Positions 11,935 through 22,834 of a DNA stretch of 64,000 bases are shown in pieces. The stretch is taken from the NCBI GenBank assembly GCA_013115125.1, contig JABANN010000129.1:1-64000 (forward strand). Direction: 5' to 3'. The DNA is from Perkinsus olseni. Taxonomy: Eukaryota > Perkinsozoa > Perkinsida. Numbering within the stretch: position 1 is the first letter of the stretch; each line of letters opens with the position of its first letter. Below the pieces are notes generated by a model. The model ran no database searches and was not told the origin of the DNA. It saw only the letters and a program-made list of their open reading frames with translations. The position numbers and the translations under genes are program-made.

Positions 11935-12973
11935 TACTGTTCATGTTCAAGCTGTTGGATACTCTTGTTGTTGTTCAACAGCACACAGGGCTTTAGTTGC
12001 AGAGTAGTTTTCGGGAGTTGACCACGCCGTCTACAGCGGAGGCACTCGTCACCGCGATGAATGAACAACTTCTTCTGATGTTCCCTGGTACACAGGGTGG
12101 ACCAATTCGTGGGTGAGTTTCTCTTCGTACAGTCGCCAGTGGTACAGGAAGTAATTCGTAGAGTCAAACTGGTACATGATTGATGAGCACATCCCATTCT
12201 CGTGTCAACTGGTACAGTTTCTCCTCGTTCAGTGTCCTCTGGTACAGCTGCTTCCTGTGCAGTCCCAATTCGTACGGTTACAGCAGGTGCACCGGTAATC
12301 CCATGGTCCACGGGCCGCGGGTAATGGACTCCACTGACTCCGCCTCAGGAGTTGAGTCTTGTTAGCGAAGAGCGTGCGTGCGCAAGCATTGTGACATGAT
12401 ACATCCGCACAGCGAAGAAACGTCGTCGCTGTTCATGCGTTCGAAGACGCGGTACTTGAAGATGAGAGACGAAAGACGCAGAACAGTGGCGCTAATGATG
12501 TCGGTTCTTTCAATTCTGGGTAGGTAGATGTCTAACGATGCTGAGCGACAGTTCACCAGGAATTTACCAACTCAACCACACTACCGGTGTGACACTACCG
12601 TCAGACATGGACAGTTCCCAATGTCTCGACCATTCATCGGATATCAACTATTCGGGCGTCAAATGCCATCCATTTCCCGCACCATGGGTTTTTAAAAACG
12701 GTGATCTCGGTAACACTAAGTGCCACAGTAATGATGGCCTGCTCGTTTGATGAAACGTGAGCACCCATTTGAGCTATCCCAGGATCGACCGCTGCTTCAA
12801 GTACTTCATAAATCCCTAGTCAAGTTGGCACAACGGATAGCCGCCGGCGTCGTCGGCCTTTTTCACCCGGGCTCGATCCCCAGTGGTTCGTGTATAGGAG
12901 GAAGGCCCGTGGGAAGACACAGCAGGCCGCGAGGGGATTAGTATAGGTCGACTCAACGCATGCCTTGATCGAA
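11935..12973. other. Flank downstream of CDPK; short imperfect repeats, no clear gene
   Basis: The first 130 bp are the CDPK 3' flank, present again at 15456-15588. From 12085 to 12290 there are irregular repeats of CTGGTACAG / TTCGTACAG spaced 25-40 bp. A degenerate tRNA-like string (12832-12895) has D- and T-arm resemblance but no good acceptor stem. I see no coding exon I would defend. Confidence 0.5.
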
Positions 12974-13263
12974 CGGAGAAGGGAAGTAGCGTGCATGCAA
13001 ATGAGGACGAATTGGTTTCGTGACGTCTACACATTAAATACAAAACACGTGCGTTCTTAGAATTACAAAAATTCATTAGAGAATTTACGACCGACTCACT
13101 CGCGCATCAACCTCGGATGCCTCGGAGCCATGACCAGCACGGGAGAGGCTCTCTCTTGCGGAGAGCACGAAACCTGCGGACAGACGACACTGCTCGATGG
13201 CACGGTGATTCGGCCGAGGACTTACTGAAGAAATATGATGGTTTGCAGGATAATTATGACGAC
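12974..13263 (+). repeat. 290-bp duplicated segment, copy 1
   Basis: Matches 16466-16755 over its whole length with few mismatches, starting CGGAGAAGGGAAGTAGCGTG and ending GATAATTATGACGAC. In copy 1 the right edge lies in the last exon of the minus-strand surface-protein gene. Confidence 0.95.
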
Positions 13264-13640
13264 TCCCAAAGGGACGGCCACGCTGATTGCCGACGATCCG
13301 CTGCTTCCTCCCTGGTCCGCCACCACCATAGAAGAATTTCGGGCGGCGGGGGAGTCTGTCCCATCTCCTATTCTCTGAAAGACGACGATGACAGTGCAGG
13401 AAGCAACGCTCAGTACTTGGTCAGGGGCAAAGGTGGTCGTGAGGATCTCCTGATCTGGGAGTAGACGAATGGCGCAGAAGCTGAAGCGAGGCAAAAATAC
13501 TATCCAAAGAACCGGTCGAACAGCCGCACTTGGTGGTGCCCTCGGTGGTGATGCTGTGCACCCATCCAGATTCACATTGGCAGTCATTCAAAGATGCACT
13601 CCACTGACCGTGCAGTCCGCAATCTGAGAGACGTCATATC
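13222..13640 (-). CDS. EGF-like, membrane-anchored surface protein (3' part)
   Basis: Two minus-strand exons. The upstream one (about 13500-13618) encodes a Cys-rich module, DCGLHGQWSASLNDCQCESG then W and further Cys. The last exon (13222-13371, after acceptor GTCTTTCAG) encodes a Ser-rich linker and a hydrophobic tail ISVAVPLGVVIIILQTIIFL, ending at TAA. A hydrophobic C-terminus after a Ser/Thr-rich linker suggests a GPI anchor or single membrane span. The Cys module matches the one at 14382-14500, so this is a paralogue, an alternative 3' end, or a continuation of that gene; the join between them is not solved. Confidence 0.45.
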
Positions 13641-14573
13641 TTAATAGATTACGATGACCAGTGCCGTGGTACCTAGCACTGTCGCAGTAGAAGTCGAAGT
13701 GACAGTTGTCTGAGAGACCCTCGGCCCAGTAGTAGCAGGGGACGTGCTGGTGAGCATTTCGGTGGTAGAACTCCTGATGGTAGAGGTGGTAGTAGTAGAG
13801 GTAGTAGTAGTAGAGGTGGTGGTGGTTGTGTTGGGAGCTGGGACGAAGTCTGGAACCATATTTTCTGAGCAGCACCGGCTTCTAGTTCTTCATCATGAAC
13901 TTGCCGAATATCGACGAGCTTGAACTGTCAGTCTTACCTCCCCAGTAATACCAGCCTTTGTATTCGACGCATTTTTGAGTTGACGTACTGATCGATGAAT
14001 GACGACATTGTCCGGTGGTTTTCGGATTGAGCTCGTGCTGGGGTGCCAGGATCAAAACTGAAAAAGATTGGAAGTCACAAAAAGTTTCCTACTTAGAATC
14101 TCAGCGGCTCTACAGCGGCGGTATTGCCTAGACGTGTCGTCTCCATAATTACAAACAGTCCTGAGGAAAGGTAATCTCCTCCCTCTCGGGCGGATGCATA
14201 TGCTCACTGTGGCGGTTGGAAGTCGGACGAGATTCCACACCCTGAAAATGCGAGATGACGATATTTTCATCCACAGCTCACCTACTCCATGGCGGGCTCG
14301 GAGTTCCAGTGCCGTTCCAAATCTGGCAGAACCTGTAGCAAAGAGGGGCGACTGACACTCGGGTGATACGAGCGAGACTTACCGGACGTAGCCACCGTAC
14401 TTGTCGACGCCAGAGATCCAGCCCTTGTCACAGACGCACATCTGCCCGTTCCACTTTCCACGTCCATAACAAAACCAATCCATATCGCCTTTTTCTCTTA
14501 GATAGTGCAGAACTACATGGACTGAGTATCGGTGGTCATCAGGAGTAGGACTGAAGATTGGATAGCCGGCCAT
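13641..14573 (-). CDS. Cys-rich (EGF-like) and Thr-rich surface protein
   Basis: Minus-strand exons include 14382-14573 (module WFCYGRGKWNGQMCVCDKGW), about 14288-14339 (RFCQIWNGTG), 13938-14057 (CRHSSISTSTQKCVEYKGWY) and 13641-13864. The last exon encodes a Thr-repeat stalk (TTTTTSTTTTSTTTTS) and a hydrophobic end (TATVLGTTALVIVIY) before TAA. Donor GTAAGA (13932-13937) and acceptor CTGCTCAG (13865-13872) join 13938-14057 to the last exon in phase. Extracellular, O-glycosylated and membrane-anchored by inference. The exon near 14091-14230 and the 5' end are unresolved. Confidence 0.5.
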
Positions 14574-14579
14574 ATAGGA

Positions 14580-14623
14580 AGATGGAGCTACGAAAGGAAG
14601 ATGGAGCTACGAAAGGAAGATGC
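14580..14623 (+). repeat. Short tandem duplication (2 x ~20 bp)
   Basis: AGATGGAGCTACGAAAGGA is repeated back to back. The surrounding 14574-15098 shows no gene I can support. Confidence 0.8.
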
Positions 14624-15098
14624 GGCCAGCGTTTGGCTCTGGGCCAGAGCCTCTGGCACACGACGAATCTCGTGCTTCAGACTAGAAACGAAATTATACC
14701 ATCGTCCGCCATGGTGGATCATACCAGCTTTAGGTGGAACGAGTTGTTCCGAACAACGATCTAAGTTAACAAGCACTCTCCTAACGTTAATGAACAAGCT
14801 GGCACATATCGCTTGCCTAATGTTTCCTACCAGCCTTGTGAACTGGAAGGGACAGCGGTTTCAATGGAACGGCCAGGTGGCGTTTCACCGCGCGCTTGCC
14901 CCGAATCCAAGCCTTTCGCGCCGAAGACTCCTAAAGCTTGGCACCACCGGTAGACGATTCCTATTAGTCCGCAGTGGAGGTATGGCATGAGTGGAACCAG
15001 TTCGTGGTTGGTAACTTCCATCTCAGCCATTTACATTTCTGAGGGGTCCGATGGCAGGAGGAAAGACGTTTTCACGACGCAGCAGGTCTGGGAGCCCC

Positions 15099-15435
15099 AG
15101 CGTCCCTCCTCTCGTCAATGTCTACAGAGTGAGTGGTTCTCACTCCACCACGCGGAGCACACCCAGAGGCTCAGCCCAGTCGCCGTGCGGGTAAGTTGTT
15201 CGTTGTTATGGAAACGCTGGGGTGGTGTAATATTCGTAATATGACGGATTTGTTATTTATCAGGAATGGAAGAAACTCTTTCCTAGGAAGATACGGCCGT
15301 CTGCTCGTGAGCTTGATGCTCTGCTAGACGAGTTGGACGGCGATCAGGACGGGTGAAGATTCGAAGGACCTCGGGTGGTGCTCATCGCCCTGTCCGCAGG
15401 TTCATACAGTTTGATGAATTCCGAACGCGATTTAC
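15099..15435 (+). pseudogene. Truncated, rearranged copy of the CDPK 3' end
   Basis: 15099-15228 copies the last kinase exon of the CDPK (11010-11130), including its donor GTAAGT. 15284-15588 copies 11759-12065, containing the last EF-hand exons, the stop and the 3' flank. The ~630 bp between them, with three EF-hand exons, is missing and replaced by ~55 bp. There is no kinase core upstream, so this is a non-functional gene fragment. One change (GACCGGGATC to GACGGCGATC) lies in the EF-hand loop. Confidence 0.9.
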
Positions 15436-15588
15436 TCCGAAAGTGAAACGCTTTTGATACTGTTCATGTTCAAGCTGTTGGATACTCTTGTTGTTGTTCA
15501 ACAGCACACAGGGCTTTAGTTGCAGAGTAGTTTTCGGGAGTTGACCACGCCGTCTACAGCGGAGGCACTCGTCACCGCGATGAATGAA

Positions 15589-16465
15589 GAGAGCGAGTTC
15601 CCTCGCATCTTCGGGAACTTCGGTGATTAATCGATCAACCGTTTCGAATTAGTTTGCGAGAGTCCACCATACGTGTGGAGTTTGGGTAAACAGCTGCGGT
15701 GTCATTGTAGACCCTTGCAAGCTTCAGGGTAGGCATACTGTGCTCTAACCAGTATCCTCGCGATGCTGCAACTCATGGCAGCAGACATGCGCAACTTGCT
15801 AGGGGACGATGAACCCGCGAGACCTGGGCGACGTGAAACCAGCTCAGAGCCTCCAACACAGGTGTGGGCGGAAAGGGGTGAAACCGAAATCAACTGCAAC
15901 GAACAAGCTACTATATCCCAATGGATTTACCCAACAGAGAGGGCAGCAGCTGTTGAAGCACTCAACCAACTAACCTGCGCAGACACGAGGTTCGCAAACC
16001 CGACTGTGCTATTGTCTCCAGATCCGAACCGAACACGCCTATCACAACTTGTGATTCACGAGGTTTGCGCCAGTTCTATCCGACACTTCACAACGCTCAT
16101 GCCGTTCCCAGTGAGAACCTGTCGATGACGGCATTCCCATATCCCGTTTATGAGGTACATTCGGTAACTTTTGCGAGAATGAGGAGGCGAGTTTACCGCG
16201 CATTTGCACCGCATTTGGTATATTTTAATTTTACCGCAGCAGGGTTTACCGTTCAATTGCCAAGGAAGTTGAAATATTTTTACCAAAAATTGCTCGAATT
16301 CCCGAAGCGTCTCGCCCAGCAACTCACACATCACCCTTTCACTAGAACATATCGCAGCCAGTATGGTTGGTCTTAGCCGAGGTTTCGGCGAGTCACAAGG
16401 GCAGTTATTGGCATTTTTGGGGTTTGAATTTCGGCTCAACACACGCCGTTACGGGTCAGTGGAGA
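15589..16465. other. Unmatched filler between duplicated blocks
   Basis: This 0.88 kb separates the two duplicated blocks, in place of 12066-12973 in the first copy, to which I see no similarity. Reading frames reach ~120 aa but have no recognisable motif or splice pattern. Confidence 0.5.
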
Positions 16466-16755
16466 CGGAGAAGGGAAGTAGCGTGCATGCAAATGGGAGC
16501 GAATTGATCTCGTGACGTCTACACATTAAATACAAAACACGTGTGTTGTTAGAATTACAAAAATTCATTAGAGAATTCTCGACCGACTCACTCGCGCATC
16601 AACCTCTTATGCCTCTGAGCCATGACCAGCACGGAAGAGGCTCTCTCTTGCGGAGAGCACGAAACCTGCGGACAGACGACACTGCTCAATGGCACGGTAA
16701 CCCGGCCGAGGACTCACTGAAGAAATATGATGGTTTGCAGGATAATTATGACGAC
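16466..16755 (+). repeat. 290-bp duplicated segment, copy 2
   Basis: Copy of 12974-13263. It breaks off inside what was the transmembrane-coding exon of the surface-protein gene, so it carries only the last codons (antisense) and 3' flank of that gene. Confidence 0.95.
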
Positions 16756-17523
16756 GAGACGCATCCGGATCGTCCGTCCTCCCGGCCCGGGGACTCCGGC
16801 CATGAGTGGCGGGAGATGCGGTAGGACGAAGTCAGAGTACCTCCTGCCGTACTGTGATATGTTGCTCCTAGAAAACGTTGAAGCAAATTTGTATACGATG
16901 CTTCAATCACGCCCAAACATTGTACACTCGTTGCTCAGCTATGGAAGGCATGCCAGTCGGACCCCCAATTCGAGTGTTTAAGAACTAAACTCTAACCTGC
17001 GATCTGTAGGATACCGAAGGCTTACTTCATGTAGGCTGACGTCGTGAGTTCTTCCGTACTTGTTAGTGATTTTGTTGGGCTCTACTAGATTGGTCTTTCA
17101 TAAAATCAAATTGCTTTGGGGTTTTACTAAGTAGGTCTGGAAATGGTGTAGTGTCCTACTGAACACTTGCGACAGCCAACTACTGGTTGACGGCAACCAC
17201 TGGCTCCTGGCTGGGGCCTCCAACCTGGTTGCTGGGCCAGCAATGCTGGCTCTGACGCAGATAAGTATGAAATTAGCTTAGAGCGCAGTCACATACTGTT
17301 TACAGTCCCAACCTCTGCATCATAGGAATTTCGAATTTCCGAATATCGAGCGCCTTCCGGAAAAGCTTGCCCCAGCCATGCCTTGCTCACTTGCACCTCC
17401 CGGCCTCGTTCGTGCGAGTGGAACTTCCCTTGACCAACATCTTGCGCGAATGAGCCCAGATTCGGCAATAACAACTTAGATCGTTTAAGCAGTGGTATCT
17501 ACCACCCATGCTGACAGACGACA
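16756..17523. other. No gene seen
   Basis: Short frames only. 17165-17240 contains GC-rich repeats of CTGG/CAACC words. Nothing further can be supported. Confidence 0.4.
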
Positions 17524-18672
17524 ATGCTTCTCTACCTCTCCCTTCTGAACGAGTTAATGACGAGAGTGGTCTCCCCGACCGTCTACACGGGTATTGACTT
17601 ATCCCCGGGTGTTTACGTGGGCCAAGCTACCAATGCCACGAGGGATTGTTGGCCGGACATGGCAGCAGTTTCCCTTTCACTTGCCTCTGGGGAAAGTACA
17701 AAGTCCACAATAGTCAAGACCAAGCGAGGTGGCAGGAAAACTCTCATTGCGCTAGGATTTGCAAAGAAATATGGGCAATACACGTTTCGGAGGAATCTGA
17801 AGGCCGGTCACTGTTTTTACGTCAATGGCCCTCACACCTATCCGAGGGTTGCCCCTCGCTTGATGGGTGTTGAATTTGCTGCGCACATACCTTTCTGTAT
17901 CAAGTATGGTCGTCTAGTCATGTATCTCGACGCTCGTAAAAGGAGAAGGACTATCGAGTCGCAAAATGGCGAGGAGGCGGCTGCTAACGGCTTTCGTTCG
18001 GCATCCTCATTCCCTGCACGGAGTGGTGCATCAGCAGCAGCAGCAGCAGGGGGTCCCTACGCGAGCACAATCTCACGCGAGAACATGGCATCGAGACAAG
18101 AGGCGGGGAGATTGGGCGAGGGCACGGCTGAGCTCGTCAATTTACTCAACGACCGGCCATCTACTGGGCCACCTTTCCGGGCAACTTCTGGAAGCCTCCC
18201 AGGTTCCATCACGGCGTTCCGTAAAGAGCGAATCTTAAACACCGGCAAGGTGATTGTCGAGGGTACAGTTAAAGAACTTGATGACTACGAGACGACCCTA
18301 TCTGGCTCGGTGGTCATAACTTTCGAGTCCACCGCTGATGACTCATTCACCCGACTACACCTGCCTGATCTCGTACCCGTTTCCGAGGAGGAAAGGCTAC
18401 AGCTCTACGGAGACGGTATTTCTTCATCTACCCGCTGCTTCAAGTGCCGACCATCGGTGATGCCTTACGGCGGCTTCCAGGCTTCCACGCCTGACTTGGC
18501 CACAGCCGAAGCCCTTCCTAGGATACGGCCACTTCGACTCGACAATCTTTACATCTGTAATGATGGTGATGTGTGGACGATACACCTCGGCGACGATCAT
18601 GCTGTCGATGGATTTGAAGAGAAAGTTATCGTCCGATTGACCGACGTAGACCCTCTGGAGGCCCTCATGTAG
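17524..18672 (+). CDS. Hypothetical protein, 382 aa, single exon
   Basis: An uninterrupted frame from ATG 17524 to TAG 18670-18672, the second longest intronless frame here apart from the acidic tail gene. The first half has a basic block (KTKRGGRKT, RKRRR). The middle is Ala/Ser-rich and disordered (SGASAAAAAGG). The C-terminal third is rich in Asp/Glu and beta-forming residues (KVIVEGTVKELDDYETTLSG). I recognise no catalytic motif, signal peptide or membrane span. Lack of introns among intron-rich neighbours could mean a retrocopy, a gene carried by a mobile element, or recent transfer. Confidence 0.6.
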   Translation: MLLYLSLLNELMTRVVSPTVYTGIDLSPGVYVGQATNATRDCWPDMAAVSLSLASGESTKSTIVKTKRGGRKTLIALGFAKKYGQYTFRRNLKAGHCFYVNGPHTYPRVAPRLMGVEFAAHIPFCIKYGRLVMYLDARKRRRTIESQNGEEAAANGFRSASSFPARSGASAAAAAGGPYASTISRENMASRQEAGRLGEGTAELVNLLNDRPSTGPPFRATSGSLPGSITAFRKERILNTGKVIVEGTVKELDDYETTLSGSVVITFESTADDSFTRLHLPDLVPVSEEERLQLYGDGISSSTRCFKCRPSVMPYGGFQASTPDLATAEALPRIRPLRLDNLYICNDGDVWTIHLGDDHAVDGFEEKVIVRLTDVDPLEALM

Positions 18673-19352
18673 CTCTCGATGAGCTTACAGTGTTGTTGAG
18701 CGCCCTGTGCTGTATGAATTGATGCTGTTGTTGTTGTCTGGGGGATGCTAGCGTTAATAGGAGTATCGACTCTCGACCGTACTTCTGTAACGCCGGAGAA
18801 CTCTCTCAGATTATTGAGTTAACGTCAGATAGATACCGAAGATGAGAGCGTGGGTAACTACTCGTGCGCGTGTGCAAAGATCCCGTGTGATGCTCAGCCC
18901 CCGATCTGAAACGCCGTAGCGGCATACCGGACACTCTGATCATAGCTACTGTCTATTGTGCTAGATAGCGGATGGTGTAGCCCATTTCACCTCCATCACT
19001 CCAGTTACGGGGTGAAAGCATCACACGCGAGTTGGTCTGTCCAGCTCTGTTCTCGGCATTTCTCAGGTGACTACACAGCTGTGCACAGAGCCAAGGAACT
19101 GTGCACAGAGCCAAGGAACTGTGCACAGTTCGAGGTTCTGTCCGGGGGACGTGCTTATAGTTAATCAGCAGATCATGATCACTTATCTCATTGACATAAA
19201 CAACAATCCGCCTCGTTGAATCGGAGAGCTGTTTTCATGTGTTCGCAAGGAGACGACACGTTTCCCCACAACTCGTGTCCAACGCAAGAGCGCTGATGTG
19301 CTGACGAATTTAAGTGAGAAATGGACAATAAGACATACTGTAACTTAAGCCA
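18673..19352. other. Intergenic; short tandem repeat at 19079
   Basis: No gene seen. 19079-19129 holds about 2.4 copies of a 21-bp unit (CTGTGCACAGAGCCAAGGAA). Confidence 0.6.
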
Positions 19353-19471
19353 CTACGATCGACCGCCGAGCATTTGAGCCCTTCGGTCCTCCTTGGTCTT
19401 GCCGGTTCTCTTGAAGGTCCTGAAGGGTCTACTGCCCACCCGCCGTCGAGTCTTCGAACGTTGTTTCTTGC

Positions 19472-19505
<34 letters not shown>

Positions 19506-19924
19506 GGACACCGGCTTGCCAATGTTACCTGACAAAATGGTACTCCTGCCAGTTCGGCAGGTGCACACCAAATCGTGTCACCATCGGTGTTCTCCTCCGC
19601 CAGGGCCTCCCATGCCTCTTCAATTACCCCCAAGGGGTCGTTCTCCGACTTCAAACAGAGGACGTAGGCCACTACTCACCGCAAGCTCCGCCCTGTTCGT
19701 CGGGCCAACAGCTCCTTCAGTTTTGCCTTCGTCTCCGCCATTTCGGCCTCGAGTTTCTCGTATCTCGCTTCCTGAAGGGCACCGGCCTTCTTCTCGAGTC
19801 GAAAATTTCGACCGCCTGAGATCAGTCACCTCACCCAGCGTCGCTCTCCAACAGCCGCGGCTGTCCTCCTTCTGTCCGTTTCATCGGCGCCCTCGGCGGT
19901 GAATTGCTCCTCTCGGGGAGACAT
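19353..19924 (-). CDS. Hypothetical small coiled-coil protein with basic tail
   Basis: Minus strand, start ATG at 19924 (MSPREEQFTAEGADE). A clear coiled-coil segment (LEKKAGALQEARYEKLEAEM, then AETKAKLKELLARR) lies at 19685-19810. An acidic segment (GVIEEAWEALAEENTDG, ~19590-19650) then joins through a ~50-nt intron to an Ala run encoded by (CTG)n and a strongly basic tail ending ...QMLGGRS. The exon joins around the coiled coil do not all keep phase with standard GT-AG sites. It may use unusual splice sites or be damaged. Confidence 0.35.
19477..19506 (+). repeat. (CAG)n trinucleotide run
   Basis: About nine CAG/AGC units; read on the minus strand they encode poly-Ala in the small basic protein. 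Confidence 0.9.
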
Positions 19925-20116
19925 GTAGTAGTGCAGGGGAAGCGCACTAGCTCCCACAAGATACGCTCAACCCGTGCAGCTCGCACGGCTGAATTGACAT
20001 CCTAGCGACCCACTGAGGACGAAATGGCGATATGAAATGGCGAAACAACGGCAACATCACTCATCAGAAAACCCAAACAGTCATGAAATCGACATGGTAC
20101 TTGGCATAATTACAAC

Positions 20117-20301
20117 TTGAACACTTCGAGTCATTACAGCCACTCCTCGTCCAAGGCGTTACGGCGGAAAACGTCCTCACAGGCGGTCGGGGAGCGTTGT
20201 CGGATATGCTACACGACTCGTTAACGCGTGACGCGCAGCGAATCCTCGGGGCGGCGGAATGCTCCAAGAGCTTCTTCTTACCAGAGGGCATAGACGAGTG
20301 A
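20117..20301 (+). CDS. Possible terminal exon of an unknown gene
   Basis: An open frame gives LQLEHFESLQPLLVQG..., an amphipathic, protein-like segment ending FFLPEGIDE and TGA (20299-20301). An acceptor (ATTACAG, 20134-20140) lies inside it. No upstream exon or function can be named. Confidence 0.3.
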
Positions 20302-21108
20302 AGTAGAATTGGAATTTTGAAACTGCCCTAGACTTTCTCACGCGCCACGAAATACCGCGCGCGCCCAGATCTATTCATCCGCCGGCACTTCGAGAAATTC
20401 CCCTTTATTTTCCTGGAGCGAATGCTGGGTGTCCACAGTAGTGTTGTACGGGGCAGTAACTTATAAGTCTATCTTTTCTCCTGGTGAAAATAATAGTCCT
20501 GTCGTAGAGTCAGATTGCTCGTAATTTTCTATCACCACCGATACCACAACTTGAACTAATCTATTTCGATCCAGCTCTGATCAGTACCTGTTTATTTATC
20601 ACCACTATTGACCTTCTCAAGGATACTCCCATAGATAACTCCATACGAGCATCGGTTATAGTCACCCATGCAACAGATTCCAAGACCAAATTACAGGGCA
20701 CCCGCAGGGCCCGTCGCTCTAGCATACAACGCCCTTAGGGACATGTACGTTCTACTACTAGTACTGGCAGTAGCAGAACTCATCACAAGATCAGATTTCC
20801 TCCATTTCACTTTCCGATGGTAGGCCTCGGGCGGTGGACGAACGGTTGTAACGAAAGTTTTGGTAGGTACGTTATAATCGGGACAGCCTACGCCGTCGCC
20901 CGTCAGCTGGTGTCCTGGGTGTTCTCTTTTATAGAGAGCTACAGCGGTCAGGGGACTACTGCTTTGACGGGAGTATCGGGACTGGTGGGGCCTCGGACTC
21001 AGAAGTTTACCAGAACAGGTACTACGGGTGTTCATGGGCTAACGGGCAGCGGGTATGTTCGTCACTCATTAGGTTGTTGGTTCGATCCTGACGGCGTTGT
21101 TTTTAGGC
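20302..21108. other. Upstream region of the PP2C gene
   Basis: Contains motif A in reverse (about 20340-20353), and near the PP2C acceptor a T-arm-like GGTTCGATCCTGACGG (21081-21096). The first PP2C exon should lie here but cannot be fixed. Confidence 0.5.
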
Positions 21109-22601
21109 TCTAAAGGCTCATCTCTCTCTTATGTTGTATCGGAGATGCAGGGCTGGCGAGACACCATGGAGGACGCATGCATCTGTCTTCTAGACATGGA
21201 ACCACCCCTCAGCGACGCCAGCCTCTTCGCCGTCTTCGATGGTACTGCTGCCGCCACTCCAACGTTCTGCTTCACCCTTCAGCCTTCCTCGTCAACAGGT
21301 CACGGTGGATCCATGGTCGCCAAGCTCTGTGCGCAGAGTTTCCCTTTAGAGATTTGTCGGCATGCCAAGAACGAGCTCTTGAGGATCAAAAAAGAGTCGG
21401 AAAGTACCACGGCACGGGACGCCGACGAGGACGGTGGCCCGGTTACCGTAAAAAAGAGACATCATCACCGATTGAATATCCTTCACAACCATCGCAAAGA
21501 GCAGCAGCAGAAGACTGCGAAGTCCGAGGAGGGCAGAGAGAGCGATGAGTCTACCAACACCGCCGAAGATGTCGATTCCGACGACAACTTTGACGAAGAG
21601 GAGGTCGAGGCCACACCCGAGCTGATGGCCCAGCTCGATTTTGGTAAAATACTAACGACTACGTACATGGAGATGGACGCCCTACTGGAGTCCACAGGGA
21701 AGCTGACGCCACCCAAGGAAGGGTCTATAGAGAACGCGTTGAAGCATCTGCCGATTGGAAACCCGTCTATGGCGATGAGTGGTATCGAAAGAAGAAATAT
21801 GTTCGATTTCACCGGCAGTACAGCAGTGGTGGCGCTGGTTCGAAATGGCGTCATTACTGTGGCCAACTGCGGCGACTCACGGGCTGTCCTCTGTCGAAAC
21901 GGCAGGGCTGTGGAGCTTAGCCATGACCACAAGCCAGAGAGCCCTAGTGAGCGGAGAAGAATAGAGAATGCTGGAGGTAATAATAATAACTACTCGATCT
22001 GGTTCAACCGTTGGTGATGGTAGGCAAGGTGATGTCGATGGGCCCGTGCCATCGGATTGACTGGGGCTTGAATCTTTCCCGTGCGCTCGGGGATTTCGTG
22101 TATAAGAGAGCTGGCGAGTTGCCCGCAGAAGATCAGAAAGTTTCTCCTTTGCCCGATGTCGTGACGGAGGAGATCACCGATGAGGATGAATTCATGGTGA
22201 GCCATGGTTAATCTCGGGAACTCTCATGTATTCTGTTTTTCAAGGTCCTCGCTTGTGATGGTGTTTTTGAACTGCTGTCCTCCCAAGACGTCGTCGATTT
22301 CGTCAGCCGTCGGCTGGAGAACGGCGAGAAACTACACACGGTCGTGGAGGCTCTCCTTGACGAGTGTTGTTCGAGGAACCCTAGACTGACACAAGGCCGT
22401 GGCACTGATAACGAGACCTGTGTGATTGTTAGTTTGAATGGCGTGGGAACCTCTGGCGCTTCGAACCATACTAATGTGACTGCCGACGTCCATTTTGCCC
22501 GGGGAAATACCGGCAAATCGGCGGCGGCCAGTAGCAGCGGCAGACCTGAGCGGAGCGGCGGCGATGCTCCTGCCGCTGAAGAAGCTTCCCCTGCTGATTG
22601 A
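21109..22601 (+). CDS. PPM/PP2C-family Ser/Thr protein phosphatase
   Basis: Exons 21109-21241, 21299-21976, 22024-22196 and 22245-22601 join in phase; an upstream first exon is missing from this model. Motifs in order: MQGWRDTMEDA, FAVFDG/HGG (metal-binding Asp, split by a 57-nt intron), a ~100-residue charged insert (His/Lys then Asp/Glu-rich, EDVDSDDNFDEEEVEATPEL), FTGSTAVVALV, CGDSRAVLCRNG, LSHDHKP, MSMGPCHRIDWGLNLSRALG, ACDGVFE and GTDNETC. These are the metal-binding Asp residues of PP2C. The enzyme removes phosphate from Ser/Thr in a Mg/Mn-dependent way. The insert between HGG and the STA motif resembles PP2Cs of plants and alveolates. The Ser/Gly-rich C-tail is likely disordered. Confidence 0.9.
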
Positions 22602-22834
22602 TGATGATCTGCGTATTTATCTATCATACTCGAATGTACTATCATCAGCGATGATGAGGGATGATGCTCTCGAGTGTTATCTGTTACTTTTCTCGTTCTT
22701 TTCATGTTGTGTTAAATAGTTGAAGATTTTTCGATAACAACACGACAAAATCAGCCAGAAAAAACTCTATGCTGTTGTTGATAACAATAAAGATTCTTCC
22801 CCTTCGACGCCACGGCGTCGGGGTTTTCAAATTC
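22602..22834. other. Convergent intergenic spacer
   Basis: 233 bp between the PP2C stop and the GSTZ-1 stop, which converge. CCGACGCCACGGCGTCGG-like inverted repeat at about 22804-22821 could form a short hairpin. Confidence 0.5.

Noticed and set aside
12832-12895. tRNA-like string (GGCACAACGGATAGCC...GGGCTCGATCCCC)
   Set aside because: The anticodon arm cannot form a seven-base loop and the acceptor stem does not pair.
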